A DNA stretch of 42,052 nucleotides from an uncultured Bacteroidales bacterium (GTDB taxonomy: Bacteria; Bacteroidota; Bacteroidia; Bacteroidales; Bacteroidaceae). Shown here piece after piece: positions 15,379-22,905 of this stretch. The translations under genes and the position numbers were made by a program. A model generated the notes under the pieces. It saw nothing but the letters and a program-made list of their open reading frames with translations, was not told the DNA's origin and did not search any database. The DNA lies in the NCBI GenBank assembly GCA_902783885.1, contig CACZSQ010000102.1:1-42052 (forward strand), in the 5' to 3' direction. Position 1 is the first letter of the stretch; every line of letters starts with the position of its first letter.

Positions 15379-17097
15379 GTGTTTAGATTCGAGAATCCCA
15401 TATATTTGTACTTCCTGGTCATTATTCCGCTGTTGGCCCTCTTGCACTACGGAACAGATCTTTTGCGACGCAGACGCCTCCGTGCTTATGGAGAAATAGC
15501 ACTGCTGAACCCCCTGATGCCCGATGTGTCGCGCTGGCGCCGCGAACTGAAGTTTTGGCTCGTGAACATCGCGCTGGCAATGATGATTGTCTGTCTGGCT
15601 CGGCCGCAGTACGGCACAAAGATAGATACTCGCACGCGCAAAGGCATCGAGGCTATCATCGCTGTAGATGTGTCGAACTCAATGTTGGCAGAAGACGTGT
15701 CGCCCAACCGTCTCATGAAAGCAAAGCTTTTGATTAGCAGCCTGGTGGATAATATGGTTGACGACAAAATCGGACTGATTGTCTTTGCCGGCGATGCCTA
15801 TACGCAGTTGCCTATCACCAGCGACTATGTATCGGCGAAGATGTTCCTCGACAATATAGACCCCAGCATGATTGCTGTTCAGGGAACTGATATCGCACGC
15901 GCCATCGGCCTGGCTACCCACAGCTTTACGCAACAGGAAGGCGTGGGACGTGCCATCTTCGTCATCACCGACGGCGAGGACAACGAGGGTGGGGCAGTGG
16001 AGGCTGCCCGTGAGGCTGTCAAGAAGGGGATGAAGGTTTATGTGCTTGGCATAGGCTCACCCGAGGGAAGCCCCATTCCTATGCCGGGAATGAACCGCTA
16101 CATCACCGACCGCGCCGGCAATACTGTCATCACGAAACTCAACGAAGATATGTGCCGCGAGATTGCCCAGGCTGGCGAGGGTGCTTATATCTATGTGGAC
16201 AACAGCTCTTCGGCGCAGTCGGCACTGCAGAAGCACGTGGACAAGCTGGCGAAAGCCGATATGGAACAGACGCTCTACAGTGAGTTCGACGAACATTTCC
16301 GCGACTTCGCGTGGGTGGCGCTGGTGCTGCTGCTTATCGATGTCCTGCTGCTGGCCCGCAAGAACCGCGTTCTCGATCGCGTGAAGCTGTTCCGCCCAAA
16401 GACGGAAACCGGGGGCGTGGCCGCCGTTGCTCTGCTGCTGCTGCTCTTCACCGTGGCTACGGCTGCACAGGCGCAGAACAAGAACGACCGCTATTTCGTC
16501 CGTCACGGCAATCGCTTCTACCGCGACAGCCTTTATACGAAGGCGCAGGTGGACTATCAGAAGGCCATCGAGAAGGACAATACGAATCCCGTGGCCCACT
16601 ACAACCTCGGCAATGCCCAACTGATGCAGGGCCAGCCTAAGGACGCGATGAAAAGCTATGAGACGGCCGCACGGATGCAGCGCGACAAGTTGCGTGGTTC
16701 ACAGATTTATCATAATATGGGCGTCATACTCCAGAGCCAGAAGCAGTACAAGGAGGCTATCGATTGCTACAAGAACGCTCTGCGACGCAACCCCAAGGAC
16801 GATGAAACGCGCTATAACCTGGCTCTCTGCCGCTATTTGCTCAAACAGAACCAAGACCAGCAGAACCAGGATCAGCAGAACCAGGATCAGCAACAGCAAG
16901 AACAACAGCAGCAACAACAACAGCAACAACAGGATCAACAAAATCAGCAACAACAGCAGCAGGAACAGCCCAAAATGTCACAGGAGAATGCCGAGCAGTT
17001 GCTGAAAGCTGCTCAGCAGGAAGAGAAGCAGACGCAGGATAAAATGCAACGCGCTCAACAGCAGCCGCAAAAGAGACAACTTGAGAAACAGTGGTAG
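15379..17097 (+). CDS. batB: BatB-BatC fusion (VWA domain plus TPR and Gln-rich tail)
   Basis: A 572-residue protein joining two normally separate Bat proteins. Residues 1-335 are BatB: two membrane segments, the VWA domain with AVDVSNSMLAEDVSPNR and TDGEDNEGG, and a membrane helix (VALVLLLIDVLLLA). A second hydrophobic segment, about 346-367 (AVALLLLLFTVATAAQAQ), looks like the former BatC signal peptide. It is followed by TPR repeats (AHYNLGNAQLMQGQPKDAMKSYE and the next two) and a Gln-rich region to a conserved-looking C-terminal tryptophan. The start is GTG at 15379: MFRFENPIYLY matches BatB N-termini and no ATG fits. The frame is open throughout, with no stop or restart at the junction. 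Confidence 0.9.
   Translation: MFRFENPIYLYFLVIIPLLALLHYGTDLLRRRRLRAYGEIALLNPLMPDVSRWRRELKFWLVNIALAMMIVCLARPQYGTKIDTRTRKGIEAIIAVDVSNSMLAEDVSPNRLMKAKLLISSLVDNMVDDKIGLIVFAGDAYTQLPITSDYVSAKMFLDNIDPSMIAVQGTDIARAIGLATHSFTQQEGVGRAIFVITDGEDNEGGAVEAAREAVKKGMKVYVLGIGSPEGSPIPMPGMNRYITDRAGNTVITKLNEDMCREIAQAGEGAYIYVDNSSSAQSALQKHVDKLAKADMEQTLYSEFDEHFRDFAWVALVLLLIDVLLLARKNRVLDRVKLFRPKTETGGVAAVALLLLLFTVATAAQAQNKNDRYFVRHGNRFYRDSLYTKAQVDYQKAIEKDNTNPVAHYNLGNAQLMQGQPKDAMKSYETAARMQRDKLRGSQIYHNMGVILQSQKQYKEAIDCYKNALRRNPKDDETRYNLALCRYLLKQNQDQQNQDQQNQDQQQQEQQQQQQQQQQDQQNQQQQQQEQPKMSQENAEQLLKAAQQEEKQTQDKMQRAQQQPQKRQLEKQW
16846..16968 (+). repeat. CAG/CAA glutamine-codon repeat in batB-batC
   Basis: A run of CAG and CAA codons, with AAC and GAT interspersed, encodes a Gln/Asn/Asp tract (about residues 490-530). 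It separates the TPR domain from the C-terminal helix. BatC proteins often have charged or polar low-complexity tails here. Confidence 0.85.
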
Positions 17098-17134
17098 AGC
17101 TCTATCACCCGTCTTTACCAATTCTTCAAATACA

Positions 17135-19015
17135 ATGAGAACGATATATAAAATTCTATTAGCGCTAATACTAACCGCACCCTCACTGATAGGGTGGGCT
17201 GGGGGAGAGGTGGTCAACATCCGTGTGATGGCGCCCTCTGAGGTGATTCAAGGAGACCGCTTCCGCGTGTCCTACGAAGTGAATACGGCTGATATCGATG
17301 ATTTCAAGGTCGGCTCTTTCGAAGGACTTGTTGAGCTGTACGGTCCCAGTCGCAGTCAGTCATCGAATATATCGATTGTCAATGGCCGTACAACATCGTC
17401 CAGCTCCGTCACCTTCACCTATACGCTGACGACCGATCAGGCCGGCACTTTCCATATCCCAGCTGCTACGGTCGTCGTGGACGGTAAGGCCGTGAAGTCC
17501 TCATCGCCTAAGATTACGGTTCTACCCGGAGGCAGCGCTTCAGGAGGCCAGGGAGGCTCACAGGCTCATGGACAGAACCCCGCGCAGAGCCATAGCCAGC
17601 AGGCAGACCGTATGAGGACACAGGACAGCGGTGACAGGATTACCAGCAAGGATATCTTCATTGCTGTGACAGCGTCCAAGAAAAGGGTCTTTGAACAGGA
17701 AGCCGTGCTGCTGACCTACAAACTCTATACGCTTGTCAACGTCAGTGAGATGTCGGGTAAGATGCCCGAGCTCGACGGCTTCCACGTGCAGGAAATCAAC
17801 CGCCAGCGCCAGCCAGAGCTGAAGATGGAACATTACAACGGGCGCAACTACGGCACTGTTGTCTGGAGCCAGTATGTGGTATTCCCGCAGCAGACGGGCG
17901 AGCTGAAGATTCCAGAAATCAAGTTCGAAGCCGTGGTGGTGCAGCAGAATCGCAATATAGACCCGTTCGATGCTTTCTTCCGCGGTGCCTCTATGCTGAC
18001 CGAGGTCAAGAAAGTGGTTATGGCCCCCGCTGTGGTGCTGCATGTTGATCCGCTGCCGACGCCCAAACCCGCGAACTTCTCAGGAGCTGTGGGCAAGTTT
18101 ACGGTTGCATCTTCTCTCACGCCTCAGCAGCTGAAGGCAAACGATGCCACAACGCTGCGCCTCACTGTCAGCGGAACGGGTAATATGAAACTGATGAATG
18201 CTCCCGAGGTGCAGTGGCCGAAAGATTTTGAGCGCTACGATCCCAAGAGCGAGGACCAGACAAAAATCGGTGCCAGCGGCTCCAGCGGCTCCATGGTCTT
18301 CGACTATATTGCCGTGCCGCGTCATCAGGGCAAGTTTGAACTGCCGTCCGTGGAGTTCTGCTATTTCGACCCTGACGCACGTGAGTATAAGACGGTATCC
18401 TCCGATGCTTACACCATTGAAGTGGAGAAAGGTAAGGGCGGAAACTCTGTAGCCTCCCAAAATTATACAAAGGAGGAGATAGAGATGCTCAACTCGGATA
18501 TTCGCTACATCAAGACTGGCAAGGCGGATTTCATCAATGCTGATGAGGCCTCCCTGCTTGGCACTTCACGAATATGGGCGCTCTATGTGGCTGCGCTGGG
18601 CATCTTCCTTGTCCTGGTGGTGGCTTTCCGCCGCTTCGTCTCGGCTCAGGCTGATGTCGCCGGACGCCGTGGACGCAAGGCCAACAAGGCGGCAACCAAA
18701 CGTCTGAAGACCGCCCGCAAGCTGATGCACAGCGGTGATGCCAATTCCTTCTACGACGAGACGGCACGCGCTCTCTGGGGCTATGTCAGCGACCGTCTGA
18801 ATATGGCTGTGAGCGAGCTCACTCGTGACAATGTGCGTGAGAAACTGGCAGAGCGCGGGGCTACAGCTGAGCTCACGGACCGCTTCATCGGAGCTCTTGA
18901 CGAGTGTGAGTTTGCCCGCTATGCCCCCGGCGATGCTGCTCAGACGATGGACAAGGTCTATTCCGCCGCTGAAGAGGTCATCAACCAAATGGAGGGTGAG
19001 CTGAAAAAGAAATAG
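17135..19015 (+). CDS. batD: BatD, oxygen-tolerance membrane protein
   Basis: A 627-residue protein with a signal peptide, a long periplasmic region of several beta-sandwich domains (from VVNIRVMAPSEVIQGDRF through the repeated PKITVLPGG and VASSLTPQQLKANDATTL segments), one membrane helix at about 480-502 (ALYVAALGIFLVLVVAFRRF), and a cytoplasmic helical C-terminus of about 120 residues. This is the BatD architecture. The ATG at 17135 gives MRTIYKILLALILT as the hydrophobic core. The stretch right after it, APSLIGWAGGE, comes from a REP-like DNA element, so the signal-peptide cleavage region differs from what the ancestral gene probably had. batE follows with a short gap. Confidence 0.92.
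   Translation: MRTIYKILLALILTAPSLIGWAGGEVVNIRVMAPSEVIQGDRFRVSYEVNTADIDDFKVGSFEGLVELYGPSRSQSSNISIVNGRTTSSSSVTFTYTLTTDQAGTFHIPAATVVVDGKAVKSSSPKITVLPGGSASGGQGGSQAHGQNPAQSHSQQADRMRTQDSGDRITSKDIFIAVTASKKRVFEQEAVLLTYKLYTLVNVSEMSGKMPELDGFHVQEINRQRQPELKMEHYNGRNYGTVVWSQYVVFPQQTGELKIPEIKFEAVVVQQNRNIDPFDAFFRGASMLTEVKKVVMAPAVVLHVDPLPTPKPANFSGAVGKFTVASSLTPQQLKANDATTLRLTVSGTGNMKLMNAPEVQWPKDFERYDPKSEDQTKIGASGSSGSMVFDYIAVPRHQGKFELPSVEFCYFDPDAREYKTVSSDAYTIEVEKGKGGNSVASQNYTKEEIEMLNSDIRYIKTGKADFINADEASLLGTSRIWALYVAALGIFLVLVVAFRRFVSAQADVAGRRGRKANKAATKRLKTARKLMHSGDANSFYDETARALWGYVSDRLNMAVSELTRDNVREKLAERGATAELTDRFIGALDECEFARYAPGDAAQTMDKVYSAAEEVINQMEGELKKK
17171..17210 (+). repeat. REP-like element, copy 3 (inside batD signal-peptide region)
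   Basis: This 40-base segment aligns with the rimO copy without gaps. The hairpin here is CACCCT/AGGGTG instead of CTCCCT/AGGGAG: both sides of one pair changed, so pairing is kept. It encodes APSLIGWAGGE in the same reading frame as in rimO. Confidence 0.8.
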
Positions 19016-19046
19016 GGGAGAGTTCATGATTCAACACTTTATTGCA

Positions 19047-19859
19047 ATGAAACTTACAGATAAACTGATACTGGCAATAAGCCTCACCATAGCCCAGGCA
19101 TTTGCACCTTCTCTGATAGGGGCGGGGGGAGCTTCTTCCCTTTGCGCTCAGAATAGGGAGGCGGAGGAAATCTCCAAGGCTGCAGCTGATTCTGCCTATG
19201 CTCAGGAGAACTATTCTGAAGCGGCGCAGATTTACCAGACGCTCATCGATTCTCTCGGAGAGAGCGCCGTGCTCTACTACAACCTCGGCAACTGCTACTT
19301 CCGTCAGGATTCCATTGCCCGCGCCATTCTCAACTACGAGCGAGCCCGGCTCCTGGACCCCACGGATGATGACCTGGCCTTCAATCTCGAGATGGCTCGC
19401 ACGAAAACCGTTGACAAGGTCGCGCCTGCCAATGATATGTTCTTTGTGACCCTCTTCCGCTCACTGGTGCTCTCCATGACCGTGCGCGGATGGAAGATAC
19501 TCGGCATCAGCGCTTTCGTGCTGATGCTCCTTGGCGCTGCTGTCTATCTCTTTGCTCCTGTGCTCACCGCTAAGAAGATGGGTTTCACAGCTGCTGTCCT
19601 TCTGCTCATTATCTGTATATTTGCTAATATAGCTGCTGCCCAGCAACGCAGCCAGGTACAGCATCGCACGGGCGCTATTCTGATGGCGCCCAGCGCCGTG
19701 GTCAAGAGCACACCCAGCGCTTCCGGCACAGACCTTTTCATCCTTCACGAAGGGACACATGTTCAGATTGTTGATGACTCAATGCGCGAATGGGTGGAAG
19801 TGCGGATGAGCGACGGCAAGGAAGGCTGGCTCCAGCGTAACGAAATCGAAGTGATCTGA
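19047..19859 (+). CDS. batE: BatE, TPR and SH3-like membrane protein
   Basis: A 270-residue protein: signal peptide (MKLTDKLILAISLTIAQAFA), TPR motifs (about residues 50-120, YSEAAQIYQTLIDSLGESAVLYYNLGNCYF and the next), two membrane helices (about ILGISAFVLMLLGAAVYLFA and MGFTAAVLLLIICIFANIAA), and a C-terminal SH3-like domain (STPSASGTDLFILHEGTHVQ, EGWLQRNEIEVI). This is the usual BatE layout. An ATG at 19026 would add seven residues; 19047 is preferred because it gives a compact signal peptide, but the choice is open. A REP-like element lies in the cleavage region (APSLIGAGGAS). The stop overlaps the next start by one base (TGATG), coupling it to the PAP2 gene. Confidence 0.9.
   Translation: MKLTDKLILAISLTIAQAFAPSLIGAGGASSLCAQNREAEEISKAAADSAYAQENYSEAAQIYQTLIDSLGESAVLYYNLGNCYFRQDSIARAILNYERARLLDPTDDDLAFNLEMARTKTVDKVAPANDMFFVTLFRSLVLSMTVRGWKILGISAFVLMLLGAAVYLFAPVLTAKKMGFTAAVLLLIICIFANIAAAQQRSQVQHRTGAILMAPSAVVKSTPSASGTDLFILHEGTHVQIVDDSMREWVEVRMSDGKEGWLQRNEIEVI
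19104..19131 (+). repeat. REP-like element, copy 4 (shortened, inside batE signal-peptide region)
   Basis: The bases GCACCTTCTCTGATAGGGG followed by a GC-rich CGGGGGGAG tail match the batD copy, with a three-base (one-codon) deletion. They encode APSLIGAGGA in the same frame as the other coding copies. The hairpin arm is partly degraded. Confidence 0.65.
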
Positions 19860-20563
19860 TGGACGAGTTAATCCGTTTTGACCAACAACTGCTGCTGACC
19901 TTGAATGGTAGCGAGAGCGAGTTTCTGGACCATTTCTTCACGTTTGTGACGCGGACAGGCACTTGGATTCCGATGCTTTTGGCGCTGCTCTATGTGCTAC
20001 TGAAGAACCGTCCCTGGCGAGAGGTGTTGTTCTTTGTCATTGGCATGGCATTGGTCGTTCTCGTTGCCGACCGCTTCGCCAGCGGCTTGTGTAAGCCTTT
20101 CTTCGAGCGCTTCCGCCCAAGTCATGAGCCTGCGCTGGAGGGACTCGTGGACCTGGTTGACGATCACCGTGGAGGGCTTTACGGATTCATCTCCAGTCAC
20201 GCAGCCAACACGTTTGGCGTATGGGCGTTTGTCTCTTTGTATATGCGCCGCCGTGCGGCCACGTGGACTATCTTGCTTTGGGCTTGTCTCAGTAGCTATT
20301 CGCGCATTTATCTCGGCCTCCACTATCCAGGTGATATTCTTGCGGGAGCCCTCTTTGGAACCCTAACTGGATGCACGTTCCATGTTCTCTTGTGCCTCGC
20401 CTGTGCACGTTGGCTTTCACCTTTGCGTCCCGAATGGCCCGTTGAACCGACAATCCTCGGCTATCACGCCAATCCGGATGGTATTCTGCCTAGTGATGCC
20501 AATAGACTTGCTTACTTCTTTCTCCTCACCATCGGCGTGATTATCCTCTTGTCCATCGTCTAA
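19859..20563 (+). CDS. PAP2-family phosphatase (membrane)
   Basis: A 234-residue membrane protein of the PAP2/phosphatidic acid phosphatase superfamily, which includes undecaprenyl-pyrophosphate and phosphatidylglycerophosphate phosphatases. The three phosphatase motifs are visible: KPFFERFRPSHEP (KxxxxxxRP), YGFISSHAANTF (in place of PSGH), and SRIYLGLHYPGDILAG (SRxxxxxHxxxD). Several hydrophobic helices surround them (MLLALLYVLLK, VLFFVIGMALVVLVA, FHVLLCLACARW, and FLLTIGVIILLSIV at the end). It is the last gene of the Bat run, overlapping batE by one base and followed by a strong terminator. A role in recycling the lipid carrier fits the envelope context, but the substrate cannot be told from sequence. 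Confidence 0.9.
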   Translation: MDELIRFDQQLLLTLNGSESEFLDHFFTFVTRTGTWIPMLLALLYVLLKNRPWREVLFFVIGMALVVLVADRFASGLCKPFFERFRPSHEPALEGLVDLVDDHRGGLYGFISSHAANTFGVWAFVSLYMRRRAATWTILLWACLSSYSRIYLGLHYPGDILAGALFGTLTGCTFHVLLCLACARWLSPLRPEWPVEPTILGYHANPDGILPSDANRLAYFFLLTIGVIILLSIV

Positions 20564-20574
20564 TCTGCTGTCTG

Positions 20575-20630
20575 TCGCTTATTCTTAGCTTATTCCAAAG
20601 GGCCAATCGTTTATTCTTAGCTTATTACAA
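20575..20630. repeat. Two 24-bp direct repeats after the Bat operon
   Basis: TCGCTTATTCTTAGCTTATT plus CCAA (20575-20598) recurs at 20607-20630 with two differences, a period of 32 bases. It lies between the PAP2 stop and the terminator. The function is unknown. Confidence 0.8.
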
Positions 20631-20652
20631 TTATTAGCGGACAGCTATAAAT

Positions 20653-20699
20653 TCAAAAAGTCCGTGGAGCCTGCTCACAACGCTCCACGGACTTTTTGA
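20653..20699. terminator. Strong bidirectional terminator of the Bat operon
   Basis: A perfect 18-bp stem (arms containing AAAAAGTCCGTGGAGC and GCTCCACGGACTTTTT) encloses an 11-base loop. The T-run forms the 3' side of the stem on both strands, so it can act in either direction. It closes the plus-strand run that began at or before the HU genes. Confidence 0.9.
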
Positions 20700-20742
20700 T
20701 GATGACGCGTGCCCATCGCAATTTGCTGAAGCTACTAACCAT

Positions 20743-20783
20743 ACTACTACTGCTGCTACTACTACTACTACTACTACTGCTAC
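20743..20783. repeat. ACT trinucleotide microsatellite
   Basis: About thirteen ACT triplets, interrupted by CTGCTG and ending in GCTAC. It is not inside a recognisable gene. Confidence 0.9.
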
Positions 20784-20814
20784 AACGTGTATTTCTACGA
20801 ATGCTTACCTTATG

Positions 20815-20880
20815 CTCCTAAGACCTGTGTCTTCAGCCCATAAGACCTGTGTCTTCAGCTCCTAAGACCTGCATCTTCTG
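20815..20880. repeat. Three contiguous 22-bp tandem units with internal dyad
   Basis: Units at 20815-20836, 20837-20858 and 20859-20880 share the core TAAGACCTGTGTCTTC. Each of the first two contains the dyad AAGAC-CTGT-GTCTT. The third has CTGCATCTT, which breaks one base pair. The period of 22 is not a multiple of three, and no frame runs through, so it is not a protein repeat. Confidence 0.88.
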
Positions 20881-20994
20881 AACATAATATGTCGCATTGG
20901 CGCTTCAGCATTATGGCTTTATTTGTCTCATCCTATGGGGTGAGAGCTTCTGTTTTTGGATGTAAAGTCAATCCTGTCGCATAATAGTTGGAAA

Positions 20995-21033
20995 ACAAAA
21001 GAGGCCGTGTCTCTTAACACAGCCTCTTTTTGG
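20995..21033 (-). terminator. Terminator of the small lipoprotein gene
   Basis: AAAAGAGGC and GCCTCTTTT form a nine-bp stem, with inner GTGT/ACAC pairs, flanked by T-runs on both strands. It lies about 20 bases past the stop codon of the minus-strand lipoprotein gene. Confidence 0.82.
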
Positions 21034-21051
21034 GATTTTTAACTCTGCAAA

Positions 21052-21489
21052 TTAGTTACCTGCAGTTGAACTATTGTGTGGATCAATAACAACAGGAGCT
21101 GGAGTATTCCATTGGATATCCATGTGACCAGTCTTAGGATTGCCACGCTGGGGAATGTTATAGGTGACGGTAGTCTTTTGACCAGCAGCAGGAACAGTAC
21201 CTGTGATAGAACCATTCTTCTTGCCATTGGGGGTAGCAGCCTCAACATCAACGTTGACAGAAGAACCAGCGGGGGTAGCAACCAAAGCCTGAACTAAATC
21301 TTCAACTGTTGTGTAGGACTTACCTCCGACCTTAAAGGTGTATGTGCAAGAGGGATCCAGCAATGAAGAAATGGCATTGAGCATCGTCTCGTAGTTTGAC
21401 ACGTTGTCATCTTCGTCCTTGCAAGATGTCATGAATACGCATACGCTTGCTACAGCTAATACGCAGAGAGAAAGAAGAAATTTTTTCAT
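21052..21489 (-). CDS. Small predicted lipoprotein of unknown function
   Basis: A 145-residue protein with a lipoprotein signal peptide: a basic start (MKKFLLSLCVLAVASV), then the lipobox FMTSC with cysteine at about residue 23, followed by an acidic stretch KDEDDN. Acidic residues just after the lipid-bearing cysteine fit Bacteroidota surface-lipoprotein export signals, so exposure at the outer surface is possible. The rest is Thr/Gly/Pro-rich with predicted beta strands (CTYTFKVGGKSYTTVEDLVQ) and a disordered end. I recognise no family. It is the last gene of its run, 60 bases after the YjbH-like gene and followed by a terminator. Confidence 0.75.
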   Translation of the reverse strand: MKKFLLSLCVLAVASVCVFMTSCKDEDDNVSNYETMLNAISSLLDPSCTYTFKVGGKSYTTVEDLVQALVATPAGSSVNVDVEAATPNGKKNGSITGTVPAAGQKTTVTYNIPQRGNPKTGHMDIQWNTPAPVVIDPHNSSTAGN

Positions 21490-21549
21490 GTAAGTAAAAA
21501 TTTAAAAAGTTTAATAATTGATTTTGATGTTGTCTAAATTTAATTGTTT

Positions 21550-22797
21550 TTATTGGAAGATCCCGTTGAGTGTCCGTTCTATGTACTCTTCCACAAAAGC
21601 GGGTTCCCAGTAGTGTGCGGAGTGGTTTTGGTCAGGTTGGGTGACATAGGTTTTACCCATATTATCATTCGCGTACTTGTAATACGCCTTCTCACTGTAG
21701 TTCCAGGTGAAGTATTCTGGTAAACGTACTCTGACAAAACTGTCGCGCTTTTGGCGCTTTCCGCCGAAGGGGATGGCAAAATGAAAACCGAAATTGTGTT
21801 CACCCTCTATGAGGATTCCATATACTCCGATGGCATATTCTGCGAAGTGACGTGTCACATCCACGCGTCCGCCATAGTCTCCGTATGTAAATCTGCCGCC
21901 TTGCAATTCCACTTGCACCTTGCTCCATGGTTCGTAGTAACTGGCATGAGCCATGAAGTTAAATTTCTGAGAGCCGTCAGTAGGCCTAAACCCATTATCC
22001 ACCGTGTATTTAAATTCCCACGTGTAGCCGCCTTCGAGATAGAGATCCAAATTGCGGAGGGCATGGAAGGTGATGTTTGAGTGAACACCGGCGCGCCCGG
22101 GATGGAAAAATCCGACGGCTGCTGTAGCCTTCCAGCGTTTCGTGGAGAAAAACTGCTGACTCAGGTTGGTGTTGCCCAGTTGAATATATCTGTCCGGATT
22201 CTCGTCATAGTCTTTCAGATTGTTGAAGAGTGGGAGAATCGGTTGGATTGTCAGCCTGGACCCTTTCCAAAGAGTGATTGCAGCAGCTGGGGCAATTCTA
22301 AAGACGTAATCTAACACACGATCCAACTTGTGGTTAACCCAAGTTATTTGCGGAAAGAACGTAATGTCGATTTTGCCGGTTGAAGCTGCCTGAGGCGTCA
22401 CGCCCTTGAGCTTCTGCAAGGCTTCTTTCATTTGCCTGTCCACGCTCACGTCCCAGATTCCTCCACGCTTGGAGGCGTGCACGATGAGCTGTGGCATTTT
22501 ATAGTCTGTGAGCACCAGTTCGAAGTTCTCGACTTCGGGGTGGGCTTCGTTGACTTTCTTGATGGCTGTCGCAGCGCCTCGGAACGTCCCGCGATAGGAT
22601 TGATCCTCAAAAGCTGCAAACAGGGTGTCTTCCACCATTTTTGTCTGAATGTCTTCGAATCCTTCTTGCGCAAGCAGGGCGTCAATATCCTTGATTTCCT
22701 GTGCTTGAGAAGTCATGATTGAAACTACGATACAGGCACAAATACCAATGACTCGTTTGATTGCATTTCGATTTTTCGCCTGTTTTATCTCTCTCAT
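21550..22797 (-). CDS. Probable YjbH/GfcD-like outer-membrane beta-barrel protein
   Basis: A 415-residue secreted protein: the signal segment VIGICACIVVSIMTSQAQ ends at about residue 33, and the rest is rich in alternating aromatic/polar strands of barrel type (RWKATAAVGFFHPGRAGVHS, LDLYLEGGYTWEFKYTVDNG, KVQVELQGGRFTYGDYGGRV, EHNFGFHFAIPFGGKRQKRD). The N-terminal part (DIQTKMVEDTLFAAFEDQSYRGTF) and the IPFGG segment resemble the YjbH/GfcD exopolysaccharide-associated barrels. No polysaccharide genes lie next to it. An internal start (MTSQAQ...) would destroy the signal peptide, so the long start is kept. A promoter box lies about 27 bases upstream. The family call is tentative. Confidence 0.6.
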   Translation of the reverse strand: MREIKQAKNRNAIKRVIGICACIVVSIMTSQAQEIKDIDALLAQEGFEDIQTKMVEDTLFAAFEDQSYRGTFRGAATAIKKVNEAHPEVENFELVLTDYKMPQLIVHASKRGGIWDVSVDRQMKEALQKLKGVTPQAASTGKIDITFFPQITWVNHKLDRVLDYVFRIAPAAAITLWKGSRLTIQPILPLFNNLKDYDENPDRYIQLGNTNLSQQFFSTKRWKATAAVGFFHPGRAGVHSNITFHALRNLDLYLEGGYTWEFKYTVDNGFRPTDGSQKFNFMAHASYYEPWSKVQVELQGGRFTYGDYGGRVDVTRHFAEYAIGVYGILIEGEHNFGFHFAIPFGGKRQKRDSFVRVRLPEYFTWNYSEKAYYKYANDNMGKTYVTQPDQNHSAHYWEPAFVEEYIERTLNGIFQ

Positions 22798-22823
22798 GAG
22801 ACTCTTGACATCATTAAACGCCG

Positions 22824-22831
22824 CAAAGATA
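22824..22831 (-). promoter_or_regulatory. Predicted -7 box of the YjbH-like gene
   Basis: Minus-strand TATCTTTG followed by CGGCG matches the Bacteroidota -7 consensus and the extension seen in other promoters here. No clear TTTG lies at the -33 distance. Confidence 0.55.
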
Positions 22832-22905
22832 GTTCAATTCTATTAAACTATGGCCTTATTTTACTTTTTTAACATTTATTTTTTTACTTTTTCTTGCTTT
22901 TAGGA

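Larger units (their letters stand above)
20700..20994. other. Non-coding interval with microsatellite and 22-bp tandem repeats
   Basis: I found no convincing gene in the 488 bases between the PAP2 gene and the lipoprotein gene. This inner part holds an ACT trinucleotide run and three 22-bp units, listed separately. The remaining bases show no promoter fitting TAnnTTTG with a partner -33 box and no open frame with family resemblance. Confidence 0.7.

Noticed and set aside
20815-20880. CRISPR-like array
   Set aside because: The three 22-bp units are contiguous, with no spacers and no cas genes nearby, so this is a simple tandem repeat.
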